Assembly: GCA_029688955.1 (NCBI GenBank)
Contig: JARUKZ010000027.1
Coordinates: 1-58,840 of the forward strand
From: Chitinispirillales bacterium ANBcel5
GTDB lineage: Bacteria > Fibrobacterota > Chitinivibrionia > Chitinivibrionales > Chitinispirillaceae
Length of the DNA stretch: 58,840 bases
Reading direction: 5' to 3'
The translations under genes and the position numbers were made by a program. This document shows, one piece after another, positions 47,901 to 55,699 of the stretch. The notes under the pieces were generated by a model that saw nothing but the letters and a program-made list of their open reading frames with translations, made no database searches and had not been told where the DNA came from. Numbering within the stretch: position 1 is the first letter of the stretch; each line of letters begins with the position of its first letter.

Positions 47901-48182
47901 CTGGTTGTTCTCGATAAGGCCCGTTCCCGGAAAACTTGCCGTTAACTGTTTAGCAACCTCTTCAACCTGATCTTCCTCAAGCCAGGGATTGATCACTTTG
48001 AGCTGCTCTCGCAGCACCTTCGGCATGACCACTTCGGTGAAATTGTCGCGGAAGGTATGGGCCGGTGTCTGCTTCTCATCCTTCAGGTCGATAATTTCCC
48101 AGCCAAGACCGGACAGCTGATCGAGCAGAGGTTTTTCCACATGATTGCGTTCATCGAGCTTGTATTTGTCCGATTGTTTCAT
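45000..48182 (-). CDS. Type I restriction endonuclease subunit HsdR
   Basis: About 1060 residues. N-terminal nuclease core with Asp154, Glu168 and Lys170 (PDIVLF ... IECK); superfamily 2 motor with Walker A GSGKS at 323-327, DEAH at 423-426, and later helicase motifs (ATSREAA, QAIARVNR); helical C-terminus. It would translocate and cut DNA only together with HsdM and HsdS, and neither intact partner is in this window. The ATG at 48182 overlaps the upstream stop as ATGA and is preferred over a start five codons earlier. Confidence 0.95.
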   Translation of the reverse strand: MKQSDKYKLDERNHVEKPLLDQLSGLGWEIIDLKDEKQTPAHTFRDNFTEVVMPKVLREQLKVINPWLEEDQVEEVAKQLTASFPGTGLIENNQYALHLLLENTSVSENRKTGEQSPTVRFIDFHTSPLTNNRFIAVCQFKVRILGTEHHIIPDIVLFVNGLPVVLIECKSPKLKDAIPEAINQMLRYSEQRGAKGEGSAPLFYFNQFVVATCRQDAKFGTITTHSEKHFYRWADPYPRTLNDLDHGSGSPNSQQRLVAGMMDKRNLIDLIRTFTLFSTNDKGQTIKIVGRYQQFRAVKLAVNRLIQGKTPRERSGIIWHTQGSGKSLTMMFMVREMYLHSVLSNWKIVFVTDRTQLEDQLNETSRSVGFTVKVAGSIKKLKELLSADTSDLVMAMIHKFREADLTEIFPQLNDSPNILVMTDEAHRSQYKMLGANLDKGIPNAAKIGYTGTPIDKTERVFGDYIDTYTMRQAIEDGVTLEIVYEGRTHNAEVPDQEGMDEAFTDVFSDYNLQERLEILGYGSRDAYLEADSTIKAKAGDMVEHYLTHVFPNGYKAQVVATSREAAVRYKKHIDAALKKRAEELQVTNPCGVDPEQLKNIQSDVIISGAHNDLPHLKQYSDKLKHERSIKSFKLSYGGKDDGITGDMGILIVNNMLIIGFDAPIEQVMYLDKVITDHNLLQAIARVNRVSDDTKEKGFVVDYVGVGHHLKRAIDSYDEREQKEILDALSYPEEEIRNLHNSHAEIMGLLKKHRLTDLTDHDAFFDVFYDEELRFDYMQAFKKFTKCLNLLFPARQALDFMPDYNALSEINVLAGKHLRDERLSMKGIPPKLRAITDQYLKSKNIDQKIEPISIFDEDFQKNVSKRNRTKTKAAEVEHAIRHYLDVELDDDPDLQASFAEALSLIFQEFDDNWKKIYEELERLRENIKNASKEPTYGLHRKKQMPFFRVFKKEIFGLSESDPVQPGKVAEEPPKYGFSEEDQISILVDLTQQVFLIIERELKLAGFWESIPARNKLRAEIQNILLQPNYSKLPNVLQNRARIISRVMEIAKKNNDTILYSE

Positions 48183-49426
48183 TTTAACACTTCCCAATGC
48201 CCCTTTTTTGTTGGTCCTACATGACGTATACGATCCTGCTTTTTCAAATTTTGCAAATGGTATTTTATTCCATCTTCACTTAATCTTAGTTGTTGTGCCA
48301 GTTCCCGCCGTGTAATAGATGGCCGTTGCTTCAACAAAAGGACAATTTTTTCTTGGGTAGTTTCTTGGGTAGTTTCTTGGGTGGTTTCTTGGGTGGTTTC
48401 TTGGGTAGTTGATTCTTTTCTACCCACCCCCGAACTTTTCCCCGAACTTTTTCCCGAACTTTTCTCAGTGCTCTCAGTTGCAGATACACCTCGCAGCGCT
48501 GCCATATAAGCTTCAGAAAATGGAAACTCAACCCATAAATCGTAGCCATCTATTGTGATGAAAGGGGGTGGTGTATCTGCATCGCGGCAGGCGGAAACAA
48601 TCCGTTCAATGCCCCGGCCCCAGGATTCAATCTCTCCAGAGCGGAAAAAAGCGTTGGCAATATCGGGATTAAATGGCTGAGAAGCGTGTGGCCCCAGCAA
48701 TGTCTCGACAGTCCAATTTTCCGGAAGGATCGCCGGGTTCCAGATTTTCAGTTTGTTTTCATACACACGAATCTGAATCGGTGCAGGTACGGCATAGTCC
48801 CGATGTACCAGTGCATTTAGTACCGCCTCGCGCAAGGCTTCATAAGGAACAGGGTACTGCTCAACGCGCTGAATACCTTTGTAACTGATAGCCGCCTTCA
48901 TGTATTTGGTGCGGAGTAAATCAACTACAGTGTGCGCCTGTGAAAAAAGAGAGCAATGGATTTCATCATGGTAGGCCAGTTCAGACTCAGAGACAAAAAA
49001 ACCGATTTTGACAAAAGCCCCGGTGATAAACCTATCAGGGTCTTCATGAAAAAGCAGTATTGCCGAGCGTTTCAGGTAGGAGCCTTCGGTTAGTTTTAAC
49101 TTTTCCAGCAACCCCGGATCGTTCGCCGATAAGTCCACCTCGCTTAAACGTCCACTGGCAGCGGCCAACTCACGAAACTTTTTGATACTTGCAAAAGACA
49201 AATCATCAATCGTAACTCCTGGCATAGGAACCGAATCCCAGGTTCGCCCCTGTCTTTGCAGAAGAAAACGATCCAGAGCGGCGCCTTTAAGTTCCTGCAA
49301 AGTACTTCCGCTGCGAATGTAATAACGTCCCCGGAAGCTTATGGGGTTGTTGAACAAAGCCTTCGGCAGTAAAAACCTACCTCTTACCCAACTTTCATCT
49401 ATAGCATAACGAAAAAAAACGGCCAC
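48179..49426 (-). CDS. AlbA_2-type ATP-binding regulator, N-terminally truncated
   Basis: The 415-residue frame matches the central and C-terminal parts of AlbA_2/RecG-like regulators (RGRYYIRSGST, ELKGAALDRFLL, the later VLNALVHRDY ATPase-like segment) and ends with a winged helix. The first ~100 residues of the family (the AlbA_2 core) are absent; the first ~25 codons look foreign, so homology begins near 49354, next to the IS91-type element. The linker carries (K)SSG x3 and TTQE x5 microsatellites. It is coupled to hsdR by an ATGA overlap. Confidence 0.75.
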   Translation of the reverse strand: MAVFFRYAIDESWVRGRFLLPKALFNNPISFRGRYYIRSGSTLQELKGAALDRFLLQRQGRTWDSVPMPGVTIDDLSFASIKKFRELAAASGRLSEVDLSANDPGLLEKLKLTEGSYLKRSAILLFHEDPDRFITGAFVKIGFFVSESELAYHDEIHCSLFSQAHTVVDLLRTKYMKAAISYKGIQRVEQYPVPYEALREAVLNALVHRDYAVPAPIQIRVYENKLKIWNPAILPENWTVETLLGPHASQPFNPDIANAFFRSGEIESWGRGIERIVSACRDADTPPPFITIDGYDLWVEFPFSEAYMAALRGVSATESTEKSSGKSSGKSSGVGRKESTTQETTQETTQETTQETTQEKIVLLLKQRPSITRRELAQQLRLSEDGIKYHLQNLKKQDRIRHVGPTKKGHWEVLK

Positions 49427-49516
49427 GCAGGGTATAATTTAAATTGGGTGCTTAATCCAGTTAATTATAACTGCCTCGTGGAAGGCGATTTCTCACCCTC
49501 TTCAAAGGAGCGTCTT

Positions 49517-50530
49517 ATGACTCCACTGCGTGCCCGTTATATCGCTCATCTTCACTTATTGGGTTACTCTGAAAAAACTCAGCGTAATTATCTGGAACCT
49601 ATTATTCTTTTTTCACGTTGGCTTAAACGCTCACCTGATACTCTAACAAAGGATGAGCTTCACAGGTATCTTCTCTATCTGAAGCTTGAGCGCAAGCTTG
49701 CGGTCCGTACATTAAATATACATATGTACGCCCTGAAATGCTTCTGTGAATTTGTTTTACCCGAAGCTCAAATTATGTCTCCTTACAAACGCCTCAAAGA
49801 GCCAAAGCACCATCCTGATATCATAAGCAGGGAAGAGATAAGAGCAGTAATCGCCACTGAAGAGAATCTCAAATACAAAGCCATTATTGCAACTATCTAC
49901 TCCTCTGGAATAAGACTCGATGAATGTGTTAATCTTGATGTTTCTGATATAGACTCCAAACGCATGATTATTCACGTGCGCCATGGTAAGGGGGGAAAGG
50001 ATCGAATCACTGTTCTTTCTCCACAAACCCTGAATATTCTCCGTGAATACTGGTTGAAATTCAAGCCTCGCACCTGCCTTTTCGAAGGAAATGTAAGAGG
50101 TAAGCGCATTGGAAATCGTACAGTTCAGGAGATCGTCGCTGTTGCAGGCTTTAAAACCGGTTTACGTCGCCGTCTTAAAGCACACTCTCTGCGACACAGC
50201 TTTGCCACTCATCTTCTGGAAGACGGTGTACCGATTCAGGTAATTCAGCGTCTGCTGGGACACTCCAGACTGGACACCACTAACCTCTATACTAACGTAA
50301 GCAGTGCTATGCTTACCAATGTAAAAAGCCCACTCGATGCCCCTTCCCCTCAATCAGTCAGATCAGATGTGGATAAAGCTAAACCAAAGAAAAGAGGTCG
50401 TCCCAAAGGGAGCACAGCTGCAAAGAAGAAAACTTCTGCAGTGAAAAAGCCTGCTAAAGTTACAAAACCTCTCAAAAAAAGCACCACTAAACATGCAACC
50501 CCAAAAACCAGAAAAGGGGGGCGCAGATGA
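49517..50530 (+). CDS. Tyrosine recombinase of an IS91-type element
   Basis: A 337-residue recombinase from the ATG at 49517 (AAAGGAG six bases before). Catalytic residues: Arg133, Lys158, His223-xx-Arg226, His249, Tyr258. It lacks the extra patch that marks integron integrases. Residues ~283-337 are a Lys/Arg-rich tail with an AT-hook core (KKRGRPKGS), an unusual DNA-binding addition. It is coupled to the transposase gene by a four-base overlap. Confidence 0.88.
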   Translation: MTPLRARYIAHLHLLGYSEKTQRNYLEPIILFSRWLKRSPDTLTKDELHRYLLYLKLERKLAVRTLNIHMYALKCFCEFVLPEAQIMSPYKRLKEPKHHPDIISREEIRAVIATEENLKYKAIIATIYSSGIRLDECVNLDVSDIDSKRMIIHVRHGKGGKDRITVLSPQTLNILREYWLKFKPRTCLFEGNVRGKRIGNRTVQEIVAVAGFKTGLRRRLKAHSLRHSFATHLLEDGVPIQVIQRLLGHSRLDTTNLYTNVSSAMLTNVKSPLDAPSPQSVRSDVDKAKPKKRGRPKGSTAAKKKTSAVKKPAKVTKPLKKSTTKHATPKTRKGGRR

Positions 50531-51705
50531 AAACCACTATAAAACTCGCAGACATATTCAGCGCATCTTTGCAGGATTACATTCATAAGTATGGCAAGTT
50601 ACCTCTTGAACACTCTAAGGCCGTTAACGCAATTATGAACTGCCGCACAGAGACGATGGGTTATCATCAGTATGAGTGTGAGAGCTGCCATGAACCCCAG
50701 ACACATTTCCATTCATGCCGCAACAGGCACTGTCCTCACTGTCAGGGGTACAGTGCAATGCAATGGGTCCAGGCCAGGGTAGAGGAAATGCTTCCGGTGA
50801 GCTATTTTCATGCAGTTTTCACTGTTCCTTCTGAGCTTAATCCATTTGTATTGCGCAACAAGAAAGTAATGTACTCGCTTCTGTTCCGTGCTGTGAAAGA
50901 TACTCTAAACCAGCTTGCTGCTCAGGAGAAGTGGCTCGGTGCAAAGATCGGCTTTATTGCTGTGTTACATACCTGGGGGCAGAAACTTACGGACCATCCG
51001 CACCTGCATTGTATAATCCCCGCAGGTGGACTTCGTTTGAAAGACAACCGATGGAAACACTGCAGAAACAACTTCTTCGTTCATATAGAGGTGATAAAAC
51101 AGGTGTACCGCGGTAAGTTCATTGAGTACTTTAAACACGCTGTTGCCACAGGGGTTATAAAATATTACGGTGTTCTGGAAGAGTACACCCATAAACATAA
51201 GCTAAACGATCTGATAAGTCTTCTCTACAGAAAGGAGTGGGTTGTTTATATCAAACCCTCGTTTGCATCTCCCAAAGCAGTGCTTAATTATCTGGGTAAT
51301 TACACGCACCGCATAGCCATAAGTGAGAAACGAATCCTCTCCTTTAAAGACGGAAAAGTTACTTTCACCTATACCGATTACAGGAACGACTGTAAACGCA
51401 AGGTAATGACACTCTCTGCAGTGGAGTTTATCAGACGGTTACTGTTGCATATTCTTCCCAGTGGCTTTATGCGCATACGACACTTTGGTCTCTTTGCTAA
51501 CCGTGATCGCACCGAACATATAAACCTGTGCAGGAAACTACTGGGTGAGTATGCGCTGGCTGCAAAAGAAACGCTCACCTGCTGGTGGGAGCAGATACTG
51601 CAGAGAACAGGAAAACATCCACTGATATGTTCAAAATGTAATGCAGGGTTATTACAACTGGTCTTTATAATGCCTCCGGGCAGGAGGTCTGTAATGGTAA
51701 CATAG
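50527..51705 (+). CDS. IS91-family HUH (Y2) transposase
   Basis: A 392-residue rolling-circle transposase. N-terminal zinc-binding cysteines at 51, 54, 64, 69 and 72 (CESC ... CRNRHCPHC); HUH motif at His157-x-His159-x-His161 (HPHLHC); the two catalytic tyrosines at 255 and 259 (YLGNYTHRIAIS). It appears complete. Some 180 bases without a gene follow to the presumed element end. Confidence 0.93.
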   Translation: MKTTIKLADIFSASLQDYIHKYGKLPLEHSKAVNAIMNCRTETMGYHQYECESCHEPQTHFHSCRNRHCPHCQGYSAMQWVQARVEEMLPVSYFHAVFTVPSELNPFVLRNKKVMYSLLFRAVKDTLNQLAAQEKWLGAKIGFIAVLHTWGQKLTDHPHLHCIIPAGGLRLKDNRWKHCRNNFFVHIEVIKQVYRGKFIEYFKHAVATGVIKYYGVLEEYTHKHKLNDLISLLYRKEWVVYIKPSFASPKAVLNYLGNYTHRIAISEKRILSFKDGKVTFTYTDYRNDCKRKVMTLSAVEFIRRLLLHILPSGFMRIRHFGLFANRDRTEHINLCRKLLGEYALAAKETLTCWWEQILQRTGKHPLICSKCNAGLLQLVFIMPPGRRSVMVT

Positions 51706-51931
51706 GAGTGAAATGTGCGATAGTTAGTATGTAATGTTGTTGTTATTAATGTGCATTTATGAATGCCTGTAGGCTTGCTATACCAAAATTGAGTACTTAT
51801 ATTACTTCTTGGGAGAGATGTGTTGATGGAAATCGGCGTATACAGTATCTTGTTTAAGAAAAAATTGTTTGTCTCACGACTGAACCCCCCGGAATCTCAA
51901 AAGAAGCTCTGAATACTTTTTCCTATAAATG

Positions 51932-52017
51932 ATATAACAAACAGTGCCTGGCCTGAGCTCTGCGTTCAACAGGTTTTTTCTGCATCTTGAATGCAGAAAA
52001 AACGCTTGATGTTGTGC
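51932..52017. other. attC-like site 1
   Basis: Candidate left cores are ATATAAC (51932-51938) or GTTCAAC (51964-51970); the right core is GTTGTGC (52011-52017). A perfect 13-bp stem GTTTTTTCTGCAT and complement lies inside. ATATAAC is complementary to GTTATAT at 44161, so it may close a large unit containing hsdR and the IS91-type element. Confidence 0.45.
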
Positions 52018-52963
52018 GTTGGTTTTGGAGCATCTTATTTCCTGCCGCTCCGATTTCCTCGCCGATTCTTTTTTTAATCCGCGCAGATCTGATCTTGAAT
52101 CTTACTCTTACAGGTCTTTCTCATTCCATCTGCCTTCTAATGCCCTACCCGTCCGCTCGAACTGCGTGTTAGGCTGGTATCAACCATACCCAACAATTTC
52201 CATGACAGTAGAGCAGTCCGGTAGAGACATTTGTTAGACTAAAAATATTCCCATTTCAATTTCATTATCATATTCATTATCTATTTTCCTTGATTTAATT
52301 CTTTTTCCTTCTATTTCGAATCCCAAGGATTGATATAACCTAATTGCAATTTCATTGGACTCAAATACAGTTAACTCTATTTTTTCTAAATGATTAATGT
52401 TTTTTGCATGTTCTATTGTTTTTAATAACAATTTCTTGCCATATCCTTTTCCACGATAATTTTTAATTATTCCCATACCTAATGTTCCAACATGACTAAA
52501 TTCGGGTATATCTTTTGGAGTTATATCACACCACCCAATTACTTCTTGATTTGATAATAAAAAATATTGAGGAAATTTATTCTTTATCATATGAGTTATA
52601 AACCATTCTGAGCCTTCCATTGGAAAGCCATTTACAGTAGCTAAATATTTTCTTTCCCTTGCAACACAATCAATAGCCTTATTATAGCTTTCAACATAAT
52701 TTTTATTTGTATATATTATTTCAATTATAGAATTCATTTGTCCAATCCTTTATTCAATTGAATATCCCCAGGCGAGAAGAGTGAGTCAGCCTAACTCGTA
52801 TTTATACCTTCCGCACTCCAACTCCTCTGCGCTCCTAATTCCTCTGCGATCTGATTTTCCTTCCGCGGCATCTTATGTCCTGCGGAAAAATTGCACACAA
52901 CGGGTCTCAAAACAGCCGAAGTGCCTGTGTTGCGCCTGCGGCAGGCATTTTGTCTTTTTGATG
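52012..52963. mobile_element. Integron-like cassette A (GNAT)
   Basis: Runs from the core after site 1 to the core of site 2. A second nested pair, GTTAGGCTG (52168-52176) and CAGCCTAAC (52787-52795), brackets the gene more tightly, so the boundaries are ambiguous. The 16-mer GCATCTTATKTCCTGC occurs on both sides (52030 and 52868). Apart from the GNAT gene I see no coding sequence. Confidence 0.5.
52234..52737 (-). CDS. GNAT-family N-acetyltransferase
   Basis: A 167-residue acetyltransferase with the acetyl-CoA loop RGKGYG at 95-100 and the motif B segment ending in LGFEIEGK. Markedly AT-rich compared with the core genes. AAGGA precedes the ATG. It would acetylate an amine using acetyl-CoA; the substrate could be a drug, a protein N-terminus or a polyamine. 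Single-gene cargo of a cassette-like unit; such enzymes are common in integron arrays. Confidence 0.88.
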   Translation of the reverse strand: MNSIIEIIYTNKNYVESYNKAIDCVARERKYLATVNGFPMEGSEWFITHMIKNKFPQYFLLSNQEVIGWCDITPKDIPEFSHVGTLGMGIIKNYRGKGYGKKLLLKTIEHAKNINHLEKIELTVFESNEIAIRLYQSLGFEIEGKRIKSRKIDNEYDNEIEMGIFLV

Positions 52964-52971
52964 TTGTGTGC
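52893..52971. other. attC-like site 2
   Basis: GCACACAAC (52893-52901) and GTTGTGTGC (52963-52971) are exact complements. Inside, CAAAACAGCC on the left pairs with the complement of CAAAATGCC, leaving one extra base on the left arm, as in integron attC sites. A TGCCTG/CAGGCA hairpin forms the tip. Confidence 0.72.
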
Positions 52972-54527
52972 TGTTTTGTTAATTTTTATAGTGTTAAATT
53001 CTTGTTTTGCGCTCCTTAGTTTTATTCCGGCGGGGCTCTTGTTTTGCTTAGTTATTAACCTTGCTTTAATTCTTCTATATGTTTCTTCATAATGTATTCC
53101 TGAAGTACTGCAAATTTAGTTTTACCATATTGATTTATAGAAGGATCTTTAAGTGTAGATATTTCTAAACACTTGTGAGCTGAACTATCGGGTAATGTAG
53201 ATGATACAGTTTCGAAATGCGATATTCTTAGATAATTGTATGGTCTACCATTACTTGCAATAGCGTCGTATTCCATTTTAGCATGTAAGAGGCGAGCCAT
53301 GTCTTTTGTTTCATTGAGAGCAAGTCCATTGATAATACTGTCAATAAGATCATTTGATGTTTGACAATAGCTCAATTCATAGCTCTGTTTATTAGATGCA
53401 TTAAGAATAGCCCGCTGGATATCTTTAATAGTTCCTTTGCATTCAATATTATACTGCTGGCAAAGGATGTGCAGATCACTGGGCTTGCAATTAACATCTG
53501 CCACAGATAAACCTTTTGCGGAAAACAGTTTTTGCTGGTATGATTTCCAAATGTGTTCACCTTTATAGCACTGATTCAAACGCGAATAGAATTGGAAGGT
53601 GCTAAACAGTTCGATATAACACCACAATTCTTTGGCACCGTTGGGTAATTGATAAGTAAAGAGAATCAGTGTGTGTGAAGGGTAATATGGATCAATGAGT
53701 GTACGATTGGCTTCAATAATTGGAGCAATAGTTCCAAGAGGATAGTATGGGACACAGTTATTTGGTTTAATTGTTTTATTTTCTCGGTCAATATGTTCAA
53801 TATCTCTAGCTTTGACACCATTGTGAATAGCAAAGCTAGTTGCTATTTTGTTTAATTGAATTTGAAATGTATCATTAATGAGATTAAACTCAAAAACCAT
53901 CTCACCAAAGATGTTATCACAATTTTCTATTTCGTATTCAGTTTTACTCCTTAGTGCCATATCCTTTTTTACAAAATTTTCATAATTTTTAATAGTTTTC
54001 GGGTGACCATATATTGTTACTGTTTTATCTAAATCATTGTAAAAATGACATGGTTCCGATGGAATCGCTTTATGATCATAATATGAGACTTCTATTACCT
54101 TACCATTACTTAGGGACATTATGCCAGGAACTGGCGGGTTGTCACCGCGATCTTTATCAATTTTTAATTGGGATGCAATTGGAAGAAACATTTTACTGAA
54201 ATCAGCATCAACTGTTTTGCCGAGTTTATTATTGCATTCTTCACAAAGAACATCGCAAGATGTTAAACGACCCCCAATGCAATTGGGAATTATGTGTTCT
54301 TCACTTTTATTTGTATCAGTTAGAGTATCATGACATAAATAGCATTTTTCCATTTAAACTTCCTTTTTCTCTTTCTCCGCCCCGCCTCTTACTCTTTCTC
54401 TTTAGCGCAAACAAATATTTGAACGATTGTACAAAATGGCACACAACGGTCCGCGGTACGCCAGAAGTTTTGCGGAATGAAATGGAGCAAAATTTGGGTG
54501 CAGCAAAGCGAAACCTGGCTACCGCTG
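52964..54527. mobile_element. Integron-like cassette B (HNH)
   Basis: Begins TTGTGTGC and its closing attC-like site begins GCACACAAC, the reverse complement. The complementarity extends imperfectly for ~21 bases at the two ends. It holds only the HNH gene. Confidence 0.7.
53055..54353 (-). CDS. HNH endonuclease-domain protein
   Basis: A 432-residue protein. An N-terminal HNH-like zinc domain (CYLC at 4-7, EEHIIPN around His20, CEEC-N at 37-41) is followed by a long region of unknown fold. The layout resembles HNH-type nucleases found in defence islands, but no restriction partner is in the same unit. It is AT-rich and sole cargo of cassette B. A DNA nuclease role is inferred from the domain only. 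Confidence 0.78.
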   Translation of the reverse strand: MEKCYLCHDTLTDTNKSEEHIIPNCIGGRLTSCDVLCEECNNKLGKTVDADFSKMFLPIASQLKIDKDRGDNPPVPGIMSLSNGKVIEVSYYDHKAIPSEPCHFYNDLDKTVTIYGHPKTIKNYENFVKKDMALRSKTEYEIENCDNIFGEMVFEFNLINDTFQIQLNKIATSFAIHNGVKARDIEHIDRENKTIKPNNCVPYYPLGTIAPIIEANRTLIDPYYPSHTLILFTYQLPNGAKELWCYIELFSTFQFYSRLNQCYKGEHIWKSYQQKLFSAKGLSVADVNCKPSDLHILCQQYNIECKGTIKDIQRAILNASNKQSYELSYCQTSNDLIDSIINGLALNETKDMARLLHAKMEYDAIASNGRPYNYLRISHFETVSSTLPDSSAHKCLEISTLKDPSINQYGKTKFAVLQEYIMKKHIEELKQG

Positions 54528-54535
54528 TTGTTTGC
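54439..54535. other. attC-like site 3
   Basis: GCACACAAC (54439-54447) and GTTGTTTGC (54527-54535) are the outer cores. The inner arms CGGTACGCCAG (left) and CTGGCTACCG (right) pair with one extra C on the left, the hallmark extrahelical base of integron attC sites. A GTTTTGC/GCAAAAT hairpin forms the tip. Confidence 0.75.
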
Positions 54536-54616
54536 TGTTTGTTAACCTTTTACCGTATTACAATTCTCTTTGCAGCGGCTCTTCTGTCTTTCATCCCCAC
54601 CCCCAAAAAAAATATC

Positions 54617-55699
54617 TTAAGTTCCAAGTTGAATTTCTGTAAGTTTTTCGAACTCTTGGTTATTTAGATATCCATATTTTTTACCACGATGACCGATAAA
54701 GCTAATAGCGTAAGGTATCAATGTGTTATAAAGAGAATTTTCCTTTTTAATAATCCGTAGTTCGTAATCAAACTCGGTGATTCTCGACAATACGGCAATA
54801 TCTCCTTCATTTGCAACTTTGGTTCCTCTTAATCTCCCTGTTCCTAGTCTAAAATCAAGGTTGTTTTCAGCTTCAAAAGTAACTCTGGTGTTTTCTTCAA
54901 CTATACCTAAATCGACGTATCTTAGATTTATCAAGCAAGAAAAAGTCGCTTTATATCCACGTTTATTTCTAATTGTTAAAGGAGGAAAAAAATCATAGCT
55001 GTCACGGCTGAGCCAAAAATACTGGGTTCCTTTTGAAGTCGGGGAGCCAAGTTGAGCCTGAATTCTCGCGGTGTCGCTGTGTCCTAATACAATAATTAAG
55101 GTTGTTTCTTCTGTCTCATCTAATTTCACTTCTCTTTCATATTCGTCGTATAACAGTTTCCATGCCGGATCTTCCAAATTTTCTAAGGAAGGTTTATAAA
55201 AATTCCATTTTTGATCAGATAGGCTACAATAAAGATCTTTCCAAGAGAATCCAATTTTTGATATCAATTCATTATCTGCAAAAAAAGAAGCTTCCGCATT
55301 TTGAGACATACCTGGTGCAGTAAAGTTACCAGATGAAACAACCAAATTTTGTCCTTGAGAAGTGTAGGCTCCATAGCATTTAGCATGGAGCAATCTCTTT
55401 CTATTTACAACGGTAACATCTGCGCCGATTTCTAATAATTGCTTGACTACTTGATTACTTGTCAATCTTTGAGAAGTACTACCACTAAATATTGCTGAAA
55501 CTCCACCACCTGCTGATATGTGCTTTTCAAATACATCATAAAACCGGACACCTCCATTGTAATTGGCGAATCCAGAAATGATATAAAACTCACCATCACC
55601 TGGAGTAGTGTTCCTAACCCAAGCTGTTTCAAGCATACGAATTAAACCAGGATAAGGGCCTGTAGCATAAACATTCGGATGTAAAGAAAAACCAATCAT
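54617..55699 (-). CDS. BfiI/NgoFVII-like restriction endonuclease (PLD nuclease fold)
   Basis: A 360-residue protein. An N-terminal phospholipase-D-type nuclease domain (about 1-190) has a single HxK motif, His105-Ala-Lys107, then Asn125 (SSGNF) and Glu136. A C-terminal B3-like DNA-recognition domain (about 200-355) includes FWLSRDSYDFFPP. BfiI, from memory, is of nearly the same length and uses His105/Lys107 in a metal-independent, dimeric active site; the match in numbering is striking. It would cut unmodified DNA at an asymmetric site; specificity unknown. The start overlaps the methyltransferase stop by four bases. Confidence 0.85.
   Translation of the reverse strand: MIGFSLHPNVYATGPYPGLIRMLETAWVRNTTPGDGEFYIISGFANYNGGVRFYDVFEKHISAGGGVSAIFSGSTSQRLTSNQVVKQLLEIGADVTVVNRKRLLHAKCYGAYTSQGQNLVVSSGNFTAPGMSQNAEASFFADNELISKIGFSWKDLYCSLSDQKWNFYKPSLENLEDPAWKLLYDEYEREVKLDETEETTLIIVLGHSDTARIQAQLGSPTSKGTQYFWLSRDSYDFFPPLTIRNKRGYKATFSCLINLRYVDLGIVEENTRVTFEAENNLDFRLGTGRLRGTKVANEGDIAVLSRITEFDYELRIIKKENSLYNTLIPYAISFIGHRGKKYGYLNNQEFEKLTEIQLGT

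Larger units (their letters stand above)
49430..51885 (+). mobile_element. IS91-type element with two genes (ends approximate)
   Basis: A tyrosine-recombinase gene and a HUH transposase gene overlap by four bases, a layout known for one branch of IS91-like elements. The left edge is placed near where the AlbA_2-type gene loses homology. The right edge is guessed at a GAAC (51882-51885), a tetranucleotide IS91 relatives are known to target. Neither end is proven, and no inverted repeats are expected for this class. Confidence 0.6.

Noticed and set aside
49517..50530. Tyrosine recombinase as the integron integrase for the attC-like sites
   Set aside because: The integron-specific patch between the second and third catalytic boxes is missing, and the gene is coupled to an IS91-type transposase.
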